A DNA stretch of 64,000 nucleotides from Lunularia cruciata (Eukaryota > Streptophyta > Marchantiopsida > Lunulariales > Lunulariaceae), in contig OX419759.1 in assembly GCA_948567375.1 (NCBI GenBank), positions 55,777,493 through 55,841,492 on the forward strand, written 5' to 3'. Made by a program: the position numbers and the translations under genes. The notes under the pieces are model-generated. The model did not search any database. It saw only the letters and a list, made by a program, of their open reading frames with translations, and had not been told where the DNA came from. This document shows, piece by piece, positions 43,905 through 57,200 of this stretch (position 1 is its first letter; each line of letters starts with the position of its first letter).

Positions 43905-44036
43905 TTTACACAGTTTTGTTTCGTTCTCTCATAGTTCTAGTGCTAGCCAGCAACTGATGTTTGCAATGGATTTACACAGGTTTGTTTCTTTCTCTCGTAC
44001 TTCTAGTGCTAGCCAGCAACTGATTCGGGCTGCCTT
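43905..44036 (+). repeat. 66-bp tandem duplication (2 copies)
   Basis: The units at 43,905-43,970 and 43,971-44,036 share TTCTAGTGCTAGCCAGCAAC and other blocks. The repeat lies inside an 87-codon open stretch (43,795-44,058) and keeps its frame, giving two SSASQQL segments. I do not think it is clearly a gene. Confidence 0.8.
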
Positions 44037-44479
44037 TCACATCTCGAATGGTGATTGAAACCAAGGTGCGAAGATCCATGGGGGGATCAATTTTCCTATA
44101 GTGGCGGAGTCGATGCACAGTCGTAGAAGAGCGTCGGCGAGAATCAACATTGCAGTGCGTTTGTTTTGATGATTCTTGGTCTGAAAGTACTGCACAAACT
44201 CCCACGTCTCCTTAAACCCTATTGTAAGATCTTCTTCTGGCTCATACACTCCACTTCTGTATCAGGCTACTGCATGCTTTCCCGATAACTTTCTGCACTC
44301 CTCTCTTTCCCACTTTGTTGTTTCCTGTTTGTCGCCGGTTGCATCAAGTTATCCATCACTCGCATTGCATTCTATCTTCCGGTGGACTGCACTTTCAGTC
44401 CTGCTTTAAGCATGTGCACTTTGCCATTCCTGCATTTTCTGCATAAATTCGTGTGCTCTCCAGATACTTATTGGATCCG

Positions 44480-44930
44480 CCTGCATTGTTCCATTGCTAC
44501 CGAATGTAGCGCATTGCATTGAAATTCATTTCCTTCTCTGCACTGCAGTGTATTTCATTTGCTTGTCTGCACAGTATTGCATCTCCCTTGCCTGCAGTAT
44601 CTCTCTTCTCTTCAAATGTAACGGGCAGTTGCAATTTCTGGACCCGACTCCGTGTTACCACACCGCTCCTGATTGCTTAACATTATGGACCATCTGTTGT
44701 TTCTGTTGAAGGACTCCAAATCGTAGTCTCCTGGCGCTGTTAGAAATTGCCTTTCATACGACAGACTTTACCGAGTGTTAGATTGTTCTACTTGAATTAC
44801 GAGGTCCTTCTTTGTGATATTAGATAACCAGGTCATCTCTGTGTCTTCATTCTCCCACCGGTTTGAATAGCAATCCAACTGCAGTGAGAGGGAGAACGGC
44901 GGATTATTGTGCGGAGATGGAATGTACAGT
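44480..44930 (+). repeat. Dispersed repeat, plus-strand copy
   Basis: TTCCTTCTCTGCACTGC, TTGCTT-TCTGCACAG-ATTG and ACTGC-GTGAGAGG-AGAACGG-type blocks recur in the same order on the minus strand at about 62,055-62,350. The repeat is pyrimidine-rich and has no coding frame. It may be a short non-autonomous element; its ends are not defined. Confidence 0.6.
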
Positions 44931-47900
44931 AAGTAAAGTACAGTAAATGTCGTTTTTGTTTATAGTTTCAGTTAAATTGGATCAGTAACCCTTTGGTTTC
45001 GCCGACGGGTGAAAGTAGACCTCAATAGATCATAACGAGTTGGTTCGTTCTTATGGCGTACGGGAAACTGAAGATTGAAGCTATCCGATGACAACAATGT
45101 GATGAACCCGAAATGAAGATCATTATCGTTGAAGACTCTTGGAGTGTAATCAATCAAGATTTTGATTCATGCCGAAAATATGGTCGTAGATGTCAAAGTT
45201 GGTAAGCCGTAAGTAATACAAGAATGTGGAGGAACTGATTTGAAACACTCCAGATACTGATGAATAGTCAGAATACTGTCTTCGTTGCAAGAAGGATTAG
45301 TCCAACCCTGCAATTAGATGTGACAATTTTTGGAACTGCGATGCGTAAAATGCCTGATCTTTTACCTTAGCTGCATTATGGTGAAGTCAGTATTCAGCAG
45401 TAGGCATTATTGGCTGGAATTGATGATCCAAGTAGTTTCCTTCGATCTCTATATTTTGAAATGGCACATTGACGACTACAGCTGTAGATAATCTAAATTG
45501 AAACAAGGATCTGTAGGTTCTCTCAATGAGAAGCTATTCAACATAAACTTGAAATTTAAACAGTTCTGATCTACTGCAAACAGATAATGATATTCATCAA
45601 TCTTTGGACATAGCACCAACTCTTGCAGTGGTCATTAAGTCTCCATTGGAATGGTTTTTCCGGGAGACAAGAGCTCCGTTAGCTCCCCACCACTACAGCC
45701 GAATCGAACACGCGAAAGCTTAGCTAAATCCAATAATCTGGCTCTTGTGATGCATCACATGTTTCGCAGTCTTTATTGATACCTAGTCCACTCATGAGGC
45801 ACCAAATTTTCTGTGAGTGTCGGAAACTCTTGACCCAAGCATACACTTGCTAGAGATATGCAATGCACAGAAACTCAAGCACATTCCCTCCGAGAGGACA
45901 AATGCAGAAAAGTATGACCGACATAGTATTATTGGTACCTTAGATCGTTAGAGGAAGTCAGCCTGAGGAACTAACTATGAATCTCTGCCCGGCACCAGTG
46001 TTTTACAGTCAGTTTCCACACGGCTTAGCTCAAATCAGTCAGTACCTTAATGTTGGAAACTATCGCTGAGGAGCCGTGATAGGTAAGTGACTAGCTTTGT
46101 ACCTCGCTTTCTCCAGAGAGTGACTCGTTTCACTGTGAGAGGAATGTGAAAATTGAGCAGTCATACCAACCCCCCGACAAAAGCCTAACAGCCGGACATA
46201 ATGGAGCACTTTCTTTACTTTTTCTCACCAATCGTGGCATTCATTTTTGAGAGTGCATGCGCTCCACTGGTTGCTCCGAGGTGGAGTTCCTTTTCTCTGC
46301 AGTAATCGTTGACCTCGATCGAAGTTGTTGTTATAAAATAAAGTCCAGCTTTGGGAATAGAGTTCTTAATGAGATACCTGCTGCTCAGTTCTGCCTCCAC
46401 CACGCTGTTGGTTGTTATAACAGAATCCTGCAGTGCAGTTTGGGGGAAACTCCTGCACAAAATGTTGGGATATTGGAGTGGTATGAGATGGTTATCCAAA
46501 ATTGCAGTACTCTCTCAAGCCGTTGAATACCGACCTGAGCTAGTGAATCATACTCTAAGGACAGAACAGGATGTAAGAATCAGGCAGTCACTGCGCTGAT
46601 GAACTCGTCGATGGGATGGAGCTTACTGAAAGCGTTCTTTGTCTGCAGAACAAGATCTTATTGTCAGAGCAAACCGCATAACCTCTGATACGTACACTTG
46701 GACGTCAGTTCATGAACTTCGACGACTTCGATAGTGCATGACCATTTGAGATAAACTCCGTATTGGATGGTTGTGAACATGAAACGAACATTGAGGGGAA
46801 GGCCTGGAGATCACACATACAACGTTATTACTGTACTTGGAGTTCTATGAGTGAGTCCAACAAGCATACTGTACTTGGGCATCAGCATATCCTTGCAGAA
46901 GTTCAGAAGTCGTTCAATCTAAGAGTAGTTTGTCAGCTATAAGTTTATTTGGACGCCGTCTCAGGAGAGACAAAAATTTGGACCTTGGTATCTCAAGGAA
47001 CTCGTTTACTTGCACATGCAAGGCAAATCCGAGGACTAAGTCCGTGCTGCACATGGGCAAATAGATTTGCAAGTTTGTCCACCTTCCAGTGAGAGAGGAG
47101 TGAAGCCCGACTGGATGACATCCATTATATGTATATTTAATGCCATATTAGTCAGAGAACTGTAAAAGTCACGATGCCGGACAAAGAGAAGTCAGGATTG
47201 TTAGAAGCATGATGAGATCACAGAAGTTCACGTGACATAGCGTGACAGAACTCCAAGAGAAAAGCATCGGCTGACATACTCCCGCAAACCTTTGCATGAT
47301 ATTTCAAGAAGTACATATGGATTGGGTGGAGGGAATCAGGATACTGATCTAGTCCCTAAATCAGAGAATCAAAGTCCCACTCATCTCAAAGTAATGATGT
47401 ACTCTACAAAAAGTCAATTGCTTCTACAAGGATTGGGGATTGCTACACTACCCCAAGTCATTGACAATGTAGCTGAGTTGAGGTCATCATGCACAGGGAC
47501 AACCAAACAACGAGCAAGGACATGGCCGGATTAGTACGTGCAGCAAGTACAGAACATTAGAATATCCGGTAATATTCACTGGTAGATAAAGTGTTCGGAT
47601 GTTGCTGCCAAGCGATAGCATGGGAACTGTTACACCTGGTGAACAGCGGCAGCCATAGCAACAACGGAAGATGAACCTTGCGAAATGTCATATCTTACAT
47701 ACTTCCAGGGATATTTGCTAGTAGGTCCAAAGCAAAAGAGTGATATTGCGGGACCGACCGTGGATCTGCTCCGTAGTGGAGGTGACTTGTGCTCCCGCAT
47801 GTGGATGCAATCGAAGTTACGGCCAAAATCGTCAGCTCAGCGAAATTATAAAATCCTCTGAACATTTTCTGAGCTATGGACGTAAGAGATGAGTAAACCT

Positions 47901-50900
47901 TATACTGCATATCCAAGGGTCATTTCGGCAGGTGGCAGGTGCCGGTGGGCGGTGAAGCAACTGGAAGGACATTTCAGCGAAATGCAAAATCTGATGAAAA
48001 ATGCAACTGTAGACAACGGAATTAGTCAACATACACGGTTCCCCAGAAGCTCAAAGATAAGTGTCTTCAAGAACTGTGGTAGTCTCTACTCTTAAAACAC
48101 ATAAAGTAAAATTCCTCAACCCTCCAAGTGCCAAATGGATGCCTTACGATGTAAACTTCTTCATCAGGTGTTTCTAACATATGACTTGAAAGGGAGTAAT
48201 CTACGGAGGGGATAACTCAAACCAGGTCAGCTTCATTAGCGTGCATGTTGCCTTCACTGGATTGAGGAGCATTGTAAGATGGAAGAGGATGAACTCCAAG
48301 ATAAGCTAGAGTTGCTGTAGCTCGATGACAAGAACTCACAAGAAACAATCAGAGCAACAACCAACGCCGTTGGTTTAGGAGCAGATAGTGAAGGATGTCC
48401 GACCTGGTGGTGAATGCACGACTGAGCTCAAGTGATGGGAGAGAGAGAATGAGTTTGGTGCAGATTCTTATAAGAAAGATTGATTAAGACAATCCGCTGA
48501 CTGGACCAGCGAATGACAAGAGAAGATGCATGGGTTCTGCAGTAAGCGTCAAAGCAGTAGGACGATTCCAGAAAGAAACACTACTGCTCAAGGATAAGAT
48601 CTGACCCCTCCCAGCGTCGAGAAGTTCTTCACAATACGTAGCATGTGTCTCGTGTGAAGAAGTTATATCAAGGGTATAGAGCAGGACGATCTGGGGCTTG
48701 GGCTTGTGCTTCTTACATGTGCTCGATGAACATTCACTACTTTATAGATTTGCAACAACTGAGAATCCTAGTAAGGAATGGCCAGCAATGCTCTTTGTTC
48801 TCAATCTCACAGTATTGAGTTCACGCTCACCATTGGATAATATCCTCTACCATTCTATGGAGATGATGCCTGCTACTCCCACGTTATGGATATAGTTCAG
48901 ATCTTACCATTCTACGCTTTTGAACAAGAATCCTCCTTCTAAGCAGGTGGTAAGTTACTTAACCAACATCTCCCTGGAGAAAGCTGGGAGCCGCTTTTCT
49001 ACTGCTTAAACCAACAATAAATGTAAGTCGAGAATATTTTTCAAGGTGCATTCTTTTATGCTCAAATTTGACTCCGATGTGGCAAACGGTTTGGTTTGAC
49101 TATCCCAGATATGCGAGGCTCCTTATGTGCTTCAGCTATTGCCAGGTGGCTCCATGGTCTAGCACCACCCTCTTGTGCAATTTATCGTGATGATATCTTG
49201 GATTTCGTAGAGGTTCTGCTAAATTGAGGACAATTCACTCTGTACTTTGTCTGGTCAAGGGATGCAGAGTCAATTCAGTGTCAAGAACAAACTTCAGTAG
49301 AGGTTAACGGTAATGTGAACGCAGATGCATATCCTGAAACTTCTTTTAATGTCGTTGTAGATATCTCTACGGTATCTGAGGACGGCACTCGTGGCACACA
49401 TGATAACGATACTCTGCATCAAAGGAGGGAGGCTGTCAAGACATTCCGTGGAAAGGAGAAGTCCAGAAAGTGGTGCTGAAGTTACCGGTGATGTTCACAT
49501 TATTTTGACAATCAAAATTGTGAAAGTATCCTTTGTCCAACTTGAAAATGTCATGTGCAAGTAACCTTTCTTTTCCAAATGAGGATCTGACAATCCAAGC
49601 GTCTCCATCCAACGCGTGAAGGACGGGTCGAAAGCACTTTCAAATTAGGTACCTTTATGGTTGTGGTACGTGGTAATCTTTCAAAGTTGCTTGATATGAA
49701 GACTCGTAGAGCAAGACATACGGAGGGGGGTATGAATTCCAAAATAGCTCAAGTATACAGAGGAAGTGCTAATCCGTGAGTATACCATGTGTGGAAGCAA
49801 CACTCTACTCCGTAGGAAACCCGAGCTCTCAGCATCTGAACTTTGCAGTGCAGAGGCCCACCTCAAGAGACACGGCCTATCTCCAACTGATGATCAAATA
49901 TTGAACGGTCTATGTTTCTGTTCCGAAAATGAAAATGTCTAAGTTTATGAAGCGATTACAAACCTAAAACGAAAGAGAAGCTCATGTTACACACTAAGAG
50001 AGATTTGACATTTGATCAGCAATCCTTTTCTCAAGTGAGAAATTGCGTCTTGTTGCAGAGTAGTTACCAAAAACTCATAGAAGGTAGAGTCATGCAATAT
50101 AGATATGAGAGAAAGGTGGTGCTGGTAAAGGACACGGAGGTTAATTATCATACCGGCCTTATTGATTTGCAATGGAGGTGGGTGGAGGAGGTCTTGGGGT
50201 TAATTCTGTAACGGGAACTTAGTAGTGGTAACCAACCCTTCGACACCAAAATCTAGGGCAGTGAGATTTGTGTTGTGGATTACAGCCGGGGCCACGTGGT
50301 TGACAAGAAGTTAGAAAATGAGGTCCCCTTCCTTTCGCGAAATCAATTACCGTTTTCTTCCTCAACATCTGCTGCTGCTGCTCACAGACTCCTAAATTGA
50401 TCTCCTGAATTCTGTTCTCTGTTTGTCGTCTTCCTCGTCTAAATCACATGTCTGCATCCCATTAGCTGTCTGCTCGGCCTGCCAATCAGTGTCATTCCCT
50501 CTTCTGATGGTTGGGTCTGGTCAAGGCCCCCACCATGTCCTCAAGTCCGACCCGGGTGTGGACCGCAACCGCAATTACATCTCATTCTTCGATGAGTTTC
50601 AAAAGTGAGGACAAATTCCTTAATGTAAATCCTCCTTCTCAGCTAAGTAGGGTAAACGTCCTTTCGTCCTGAGGTCCTCTCCCTTTGTCCTCTGTATGCA
50701 GGGAACTGCCGCAGTATACCTCGTCCCAAAAAGAGCTTCTGGCTCCTCCTCTGTTTCTTTTCTCCCCTGCCTCGAATCTTCTACCTTACAATTTTCCTCT
50801 TTGTGACAAACTGGACACACGTCCTTCCCCATTTTCGCCTCCTTGTTCCGTAATCCATTCCGGCTGACTATAACTTCTGCTGTGGCCATCAGAAGATCTT

Positions 50901-51385
50901 TCGGTAACTCTTTCGTCTGAAAAGCTAGGTACGGAACATAGCTCTCTTAGTTCAGAAAGAAAGATAGCCAGCTAGTTGGCTGGCCACCAAAGCTTCTCAT
51001 TTCTCTGTTGTCTTGGGCCGGTTTGTTTTCTTCTGGCTATGATTCACCGACGTGGGTTATTTCACACTGTGCACATAGAGAGTAGGCAATTGAAGGAGCC
51101 GAAAGGATTTTAGCTATATCATGTGCTAGAAGAAAAGAAGATGATCTAAGGCACCAGTACCAGTGACGAAGGATTTTATCCTGGAGATGGAGTGTGTTGA
51201 GTTTCTTCTACAACAGGAAAATTCAAGTGACAGTGGATGAAGCGATGAAGTTGGGGCTCTCTCGGAAATTCTGATATTGTTTCGAGAATGTTCGGAATCC
51301 GCTCAAAGGGAGGAAGCTGATCAACAGCTGCAGGGGATTTAAAGTTGGAGGGAGGAAGAAGAATTTGTGAAGTGGAAAATTGGAG
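44931..51385. other. No gene recognised; promoter side of the downstream gene
   Basis: I found only short open stretches without family motifs. The sequence up to about 50,200 looks like long-decayed DNA. From about 50,300 it becomes CT-rich (repeats of TCTCT/CTTCC), as is common for plant promoters and 5' leaders, and probably contains the promoter and 5' UTR of the kinase/phosphatase gene. I could not place a TATA box with confidence. Confidence 0.4.
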
Positions 51386-54224
51386 ATGGGGAATACTCGA
51401 TCGAGGGAGGAGCAGTTACTGATTGATGGGGACGGGGACAGGGAGCCCGGTTTTGATAAGCAGCTTTTCCTGTCCCTGAAGGTGCACCAAACTGAGGGCA
51501 ATGTCATGCCCACTGATTACTCGCCCTACGTCACCGGCTCTCTGCCTTGCCTGGGTAGTTGGAACCCCTCCAAAGCGGTATGTATGCCCATCCCCTCCTC
51601 TCTTCAGGTGAATTGATTCATGCATACTAGGGCCTCGTCGATTTGCGAATGAACCACCAACCCACCCCACCACCAAAAGCGAGCCTTAAGGCCCATCGGA
51701 AATTCGGATCAGGGGAGTAGCATACTGTATGTGAATTGTATGTGGAAAATTTCGTCGTGCCGAAAAGCAGTCATGAAAATTTCTCGCTTTTTACCCAGTA
51801 CTCCACGTCGGACTCCTCGTGCATGAGCTCTGGATATCACTTTCACTGATTAGTTCTTTTCCACGTTGAATTTCGAATTGGAGCTCACACAAAATGACTG
51901 ATTGCTACTGTTTTCCATGCTTCAAGTGTGTTGACATTCTGCATCTGTTTGAGCAACTAGGGTGGGAGGTGGAAAATCACATTCTTCATCGTCAAAATCT
52001 CGTTGATCAGAATTTTTCTGGAACTCTGGGTGCGATTGTTTGGTATTATGATCCCAACTCAGTAAAACTCTTTAGAAATTTGACATTCTGTAAATCGGTT
52101 GCTTTTGGTGCCAAACAGGTTGCGCTGGATCGAGAAACTACCAGCATGTGGGAGCTCGATTTCGTCATACCTGGTGATCACGGTAAACTTTTTTCCACAT
52201 AATCGTTCTTCGTGAGTTTTATACTTTAGTAGTACCAACCGGTCAATTTGCCACAAGGGATACATCGTGTTTGTAAGTTTTCTTCATCTCAAGGAACGAC
52301 AAATTGAAATTGCAGCCTCGGAAATGTGTTTCTATCTTGGGATATGTGGGACCATAAAGAGCGTATTATAAGGCTGGAGCCAGCCGAAGTTCGCGGGCAA
52401 TCCTCAGGATGGGCAAGGAATGAATGGATGCCAAATCCATCTGTTGAAAGGAGGGATTGGAATGCTTTGTGGGGTTGCCGATTCTTGAGGCACCCCGACC
52501 TTCAGAAAAGGGTTGGCCAAGTGGAAGAGGCGTGATAGTTACAGGAGGGGAGCTATCCAAGAAGTAGTTGGCACAATCATGTTCAGGAACAGTGCACTAT
52601 CAACTTGATTATGTTTGGAGAAGCCAAAGGGATTCAGTTTGCAAGAGGGCTCTTCACTACAAGGAAGCCTGGGGGCTTTGGGGGCCACAGGGTAAAGAGA
52701 GGATTGAAGAGAATGATTTGAACCTCGGGATGCAGAGTGGGGCAAAGTCACCCCCGTGGAGCTGGGACGAGAGGATAAGAAAAGTTCTGAGTGCTGTGCA
52801 TGTAATGAATGTGCAGATACACTGGAGTTTAAGTATCTTCTGAAGCCGAAGCATGACAAAGACTCGTACATTTTAGAGGATGGACCCAACAGAGTACTCA
52901 CGGGCGGCCGAATGGATAGAGAAGCACCGCCTACAGCTTCGTTTAAATTGCCCGTCGCAGACCCTCTAGAATTCCCTGTCACACTCAAGGCTGATCCTGT
53001 CTCTCCGTTCACGTTGGCCGCAAGTTGGAGATTGCATATGGAGAACTTGCAGTCGCACGGTTCCATGGTGCGGGGGATTCCGGATGTCAGCATAAGCGGC
53101 TTATCCCCCGCTCTTCCTCCCCGAAAGGTACTCCCCTTCCCGTCCCTTCCCTCCCATAACTCCACCTCCATTCCCTGCTTTTGTTCATATCTCAAACATA
53201 GGACAGACAAAATTGTCAGTAAACCATCCATCAGTACTTCTACAAATCTTTTCTGACATATTTTTACCTGATAAGGCTAGAGCTGAGAGCTACCCTTTTA
53301 CACTAAGCAGGACAAGTTTTGCGAGGGAGTTGTTTACGAAATTAGTTATAAGCTGTGGAATAATTCGTACAGTCCCCGTAATTAACTTTCGGTTGTGGTG
53401 GTTCTAGACTTCTCCAAGGACTTAGTGGTAGTACTTGCCTGCTACGGATTTTAATTAGGACCGATTTCTGTTTGCAAACTAAATTAACCAGCCAGGTTTG
53501 TCTTTACACCACGTCTCCACCCACTATTGTATGTTCTGTCTCCCACATGACCTGCAGAGTGTTGTCGATTCAGCTGTCAAAATCTGCTGATGGCTGGAGA
53601 TCTTTCAGTTGTTTCTCTGAGTGTGTTTATTGGAAAACAACTGTGACAATTGTTGAGGTTCTTCCAGCCTACTGGGTCGCAAGCGCTGGAGCTAGACCTC
53701 GAGCACTACGAGATACCCACCCCGGTGTCTGGTCGAGAAAATCCAGGGGGTCAGTACGTCGCGAATGCGGCAGAGGATCCTCGTGGGCTGCAGCGCTCAG
53801 CTTCCGTGCCTGTTCCTCAGTCGGAAAGTCGTAACCGCATGATTAAGAGGCTGGACAGCAGTGGCTCCAGGGATCGCTGCGTCTCAATTAAGGTACCTAT
53901 AACTATAAACCCAGTCTGTAATTGGGTCCAATCTCTCAACGGGGAACCAATTTCGTGTCGAATACTGAGATGCTTTAGTAATGGGTGATGTGGGTGGTGC
54001 AGGATTTGGTGGTGTTGGGTGGATCTGAGTCGCCGCTTCCAACCACAGCGCTGCCCACTCCTGGCGAATGCAAGACAGTGGGAACGGACCCATTCTCGCC
54101 GAGGTTTACAGACCACCAGGGAATTTATGTTGACAAGGGAGTCGGCAGCTCTCCAAGGATCTTCAGAGTGAACTCGGACGTCACTGCAATGGACGGAGGA
54201 GATTTGCATCATGACGAGACTGAG
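51386..54224 (+). other. F2KP: F2KP exons 1-5: CBM20 region and linker
   Basis: Exons: 51,386-51,577; 52,119-52,182; 52,817-53,127; 53,668-53,892; 54,003-54,224. Exon 1 ends in [13 protein letters not shown] and exon 2 holds [12 protein letters not shown], both typical of CBM20 starch-binding folds. Exon 3 carries [10 protein letters not shown] and [11 protein letters not shown]. Exons 4-5 encode the poorly conserved, Ser/Pro-rich linker that in plants carries phosphorylation and 14-3-3 sites; I could not identify a specific site. The exon 4 start at 53,668 was chosen because its phase fits and the upstream sequence is not conserved. Confidence 0.9.
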
Positions 54225-57200
54225 GTACCTCACTTTCACAGCCTGTAACGTTCTAAAAGAAGTACACGACTGGGCTTCAAAGAAATTTGAAGTCTGAAGT
54301 TTGAACCTCCCACACTACTACCTTCTTGTTGCTGTTATGCGGATCGTAGGCGGACCCAGTGGTCGACATCCAATTCAGGAATAAGATTGTGTCTTTTCGG
54401 TTGAGATACTCTCTAGGGGGCCTAAAACTGGAATGAATTCAGTTAGCTAGCACGGGACGGTGGAGTAAATTGTCATTTATATCTGGCAGCATTTTCTGGA
54501 GCTGTAGAATTGACCTGGAAACTTAGTGCATCCTGAGCTTTTCTGAGACTCGCAGAATCCAACAAGGAAAAGCTGGAATCATCTGCCCTCCAAAGCTATG
54601 AGTGCAAACTACTTTCGTGAGCTTTCAAACATGCCATGCGAACTTCAGGTGATCAGCAGGACCTCGTTGCAAGTTCTAACGGACCGTAGAACAGCACATG
54701 GTACTGGTCGCTTATTTAAATAGGGATTTCAATCCTCAATTTCTTTGTTCATCTGCAGGATATGCCAGAAGCAGCTGGAGCAGTGGCCGCGGCAGCTGTT
54801 GCAGATCGTTTACTAGGGCCCAAGGAGCGTAGACAATTGGCAATTGTGCTGGTATGTTCAGATGATTGTTTTTGATTCCTCACTGTGGATGTAATTTTTA
54901 GGCAGACCTGTCCAGGATTGGGGAATTATGCACTATTTATTGATCTTTGGCACTTTGAAGTAGAGATTTTGTGTGCAATCTAACCATCTGTCTCCATAAT
55001 ATGTTTCCAAAGTATGATCAAATCTGTAATAAATTTCCCGTAGCTCGCGACCTTGGAGTTGCGCAAGTGAGATTGTTATGTCCAGCATTTTAAGATCTGG
55101 ACGGTGATACTCTATTGGACATATGGATTGGGTGGTGCAGGTTGGCTTGCCAGCTAGGGGCAAGACTTTTACAGCAGCAAAGTTGACTAGATATCTACGC
55201 TGGTTGGGTCATGACACGAAGCATTTCAATGTGGGCAAAGTAAGTGGCCACTTACAGTACCCTTTCTTCCAGTGACTACACATGTAAGTGCAGGACAAAT
55301 GCTTTCTCCCCGTCCTTTTATTTCCTAAAGCATCACTAAACTAAAATGTACAGCACTTAACTGATGTTTGCTCTGTGCAGTATCGTCGCCTCAAGCATGG
55401 GTGCAGTCAGGTACCTCAACCATTCTCCCACCGTGACCAGCATTTGGATTATGTGAAGTTTTAATTCGTCGACATGTTCTCAATTGCCAGTTTACCAGAA
55501 CTGTTGTATTTGCACATCTTTTCAGCTTTTGTCCTGACCTGTACTCTTTGAGCAGACTGCTGACTTCTTCAGAGCAGATAATCAAGAGGGTGTTGATGCA
55601 AGAAACGAGGTAGGTTATCAGCTCAACCAAGATATCTTATTTGTGTATCATCACATTATTGAAGTTTGTAAATCATTATATGTAGTGCTGAGGATCACTA
55701 CATGAGTTTGGCTTCAAGTCTCCGGATTGTAATGCTTTTTCCGCGATATTAATCCATGTGTATACATTCAACATATCCTATTCTTCTGTGAACAACAGGT
55801 AGCTATCCTCGCTATGGAAGATATGCTGTCGTGGATGTCAGAAGGTGGTCAGGTATGTTGATCCAACACTGCTGGATTTTGTGTAATCTTCTTTCCGTGT
55901 GGAGTGTTTTCTGTTCGGAGATATGATAGGGATTTCTGTAATGTGGAAATGATCAAGGAAATCGACACCATGATAGGTTGGTGTTTTCGATGCAACTAAC
56001 AGCACCAACGAACGAAGGAACTTGCTCATCAAATTGGCTGAAGGGAAGTGCAAGGTAATATTTCATGCAAAGATAATGTTTTATCAGCACCGAAGAACTT
56101 TCATGATTGATTGAAAGCTCCCCGTTTGTTCCCCCATGATTTTGCGTTTGCTTTCTTGAAATGTCTTCAAACCAACGAAGCTTGCGTGGCAAATATGTTG
56201 AGATTCTGGTTTGATTTAGTGTCTCGTGTTAATACGATCAGTTTGGCATGGATAATGTCGTCACAGATGAAATTTACGAGCTTAATTTGCGTTTACAGAT
56301 AATTTTTCTGGAGACAATATGTAATGATCGATCTGTAATCGATCACAATATTCGCCTAAAAATTCAGCAGAGCCCGGATTATGCTGATATGTGAGTTCAC
56401 CAAAGCCTCAAGGTCCTTGTCTGTTGTATCTTTAGGGCTTTATCCTTGTCTATGTATATCTTTTCCAGGTCACTTGTAAGAGACGGGACAGATGACATCT
56501 CCTGGTCTACTTGAAGCTTTCAGGATCAGAGTACTGATTCTTCTTTAAATGGAGTCTATTTGCAGATCGGATTATGAAGTTGCTCTCCAAGACTTTAGGA
56601 CACGGCTGGAGAATTACGAACGGGTACGTTTCAATATGTAAAGAACTCTCTGCTGGTTTCCTGGGATGCTGATCGTATTCCAAGTCCTCGTCTTGTTGGT
56701 TTCATGCCGGAGGTTATATGAGCTTTTTTGTAATCCCGATCCAGTTACATCTCTTATATGTGTTTGTCCGATCTTCGTCCTATGCCATATCATACAGGTT
56801 TATGAAACGGTCACAGAAGGTTCTTACATTAAGATGATCGACATGGTCAGCGGTCAGGGAGGTCAAATGCAGGTGAGAGCAGTCACTTCCCTGCTGTCAC
56901 TTTTTCTGTTTCTTGGCAACTATGACATCCTTTATTTGTCCGATGGATATTGCTCCATGCTACCTGATTTTAGTTACCCCTATGATTTGATGATTTAAGT
57001 ATGGACTTTGAAGAGATGGTGGATGCCTATTCGATCTTCTCAAGATCAGAGCTCTTTTCAATACGTCACGACCTTTCCTCAACAGCTTTCTCAGTGAAGA
57101 TTTGCATGAAATGCTGGTATTGCAGGTCAGCAATATAAGCGGATACCTTCCTGGCCGCATTGTGTTTTTTCTGGTACGTTGCAAACTGAGTTGTTGTATT

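Noticed and set aside
52539-53231. 230-codon minus-strand open frame as a separate gene
   Set aside because: It is antisense to F2KP exon 3, and the plus strand shows conserved protein sequence with matching splice phases.
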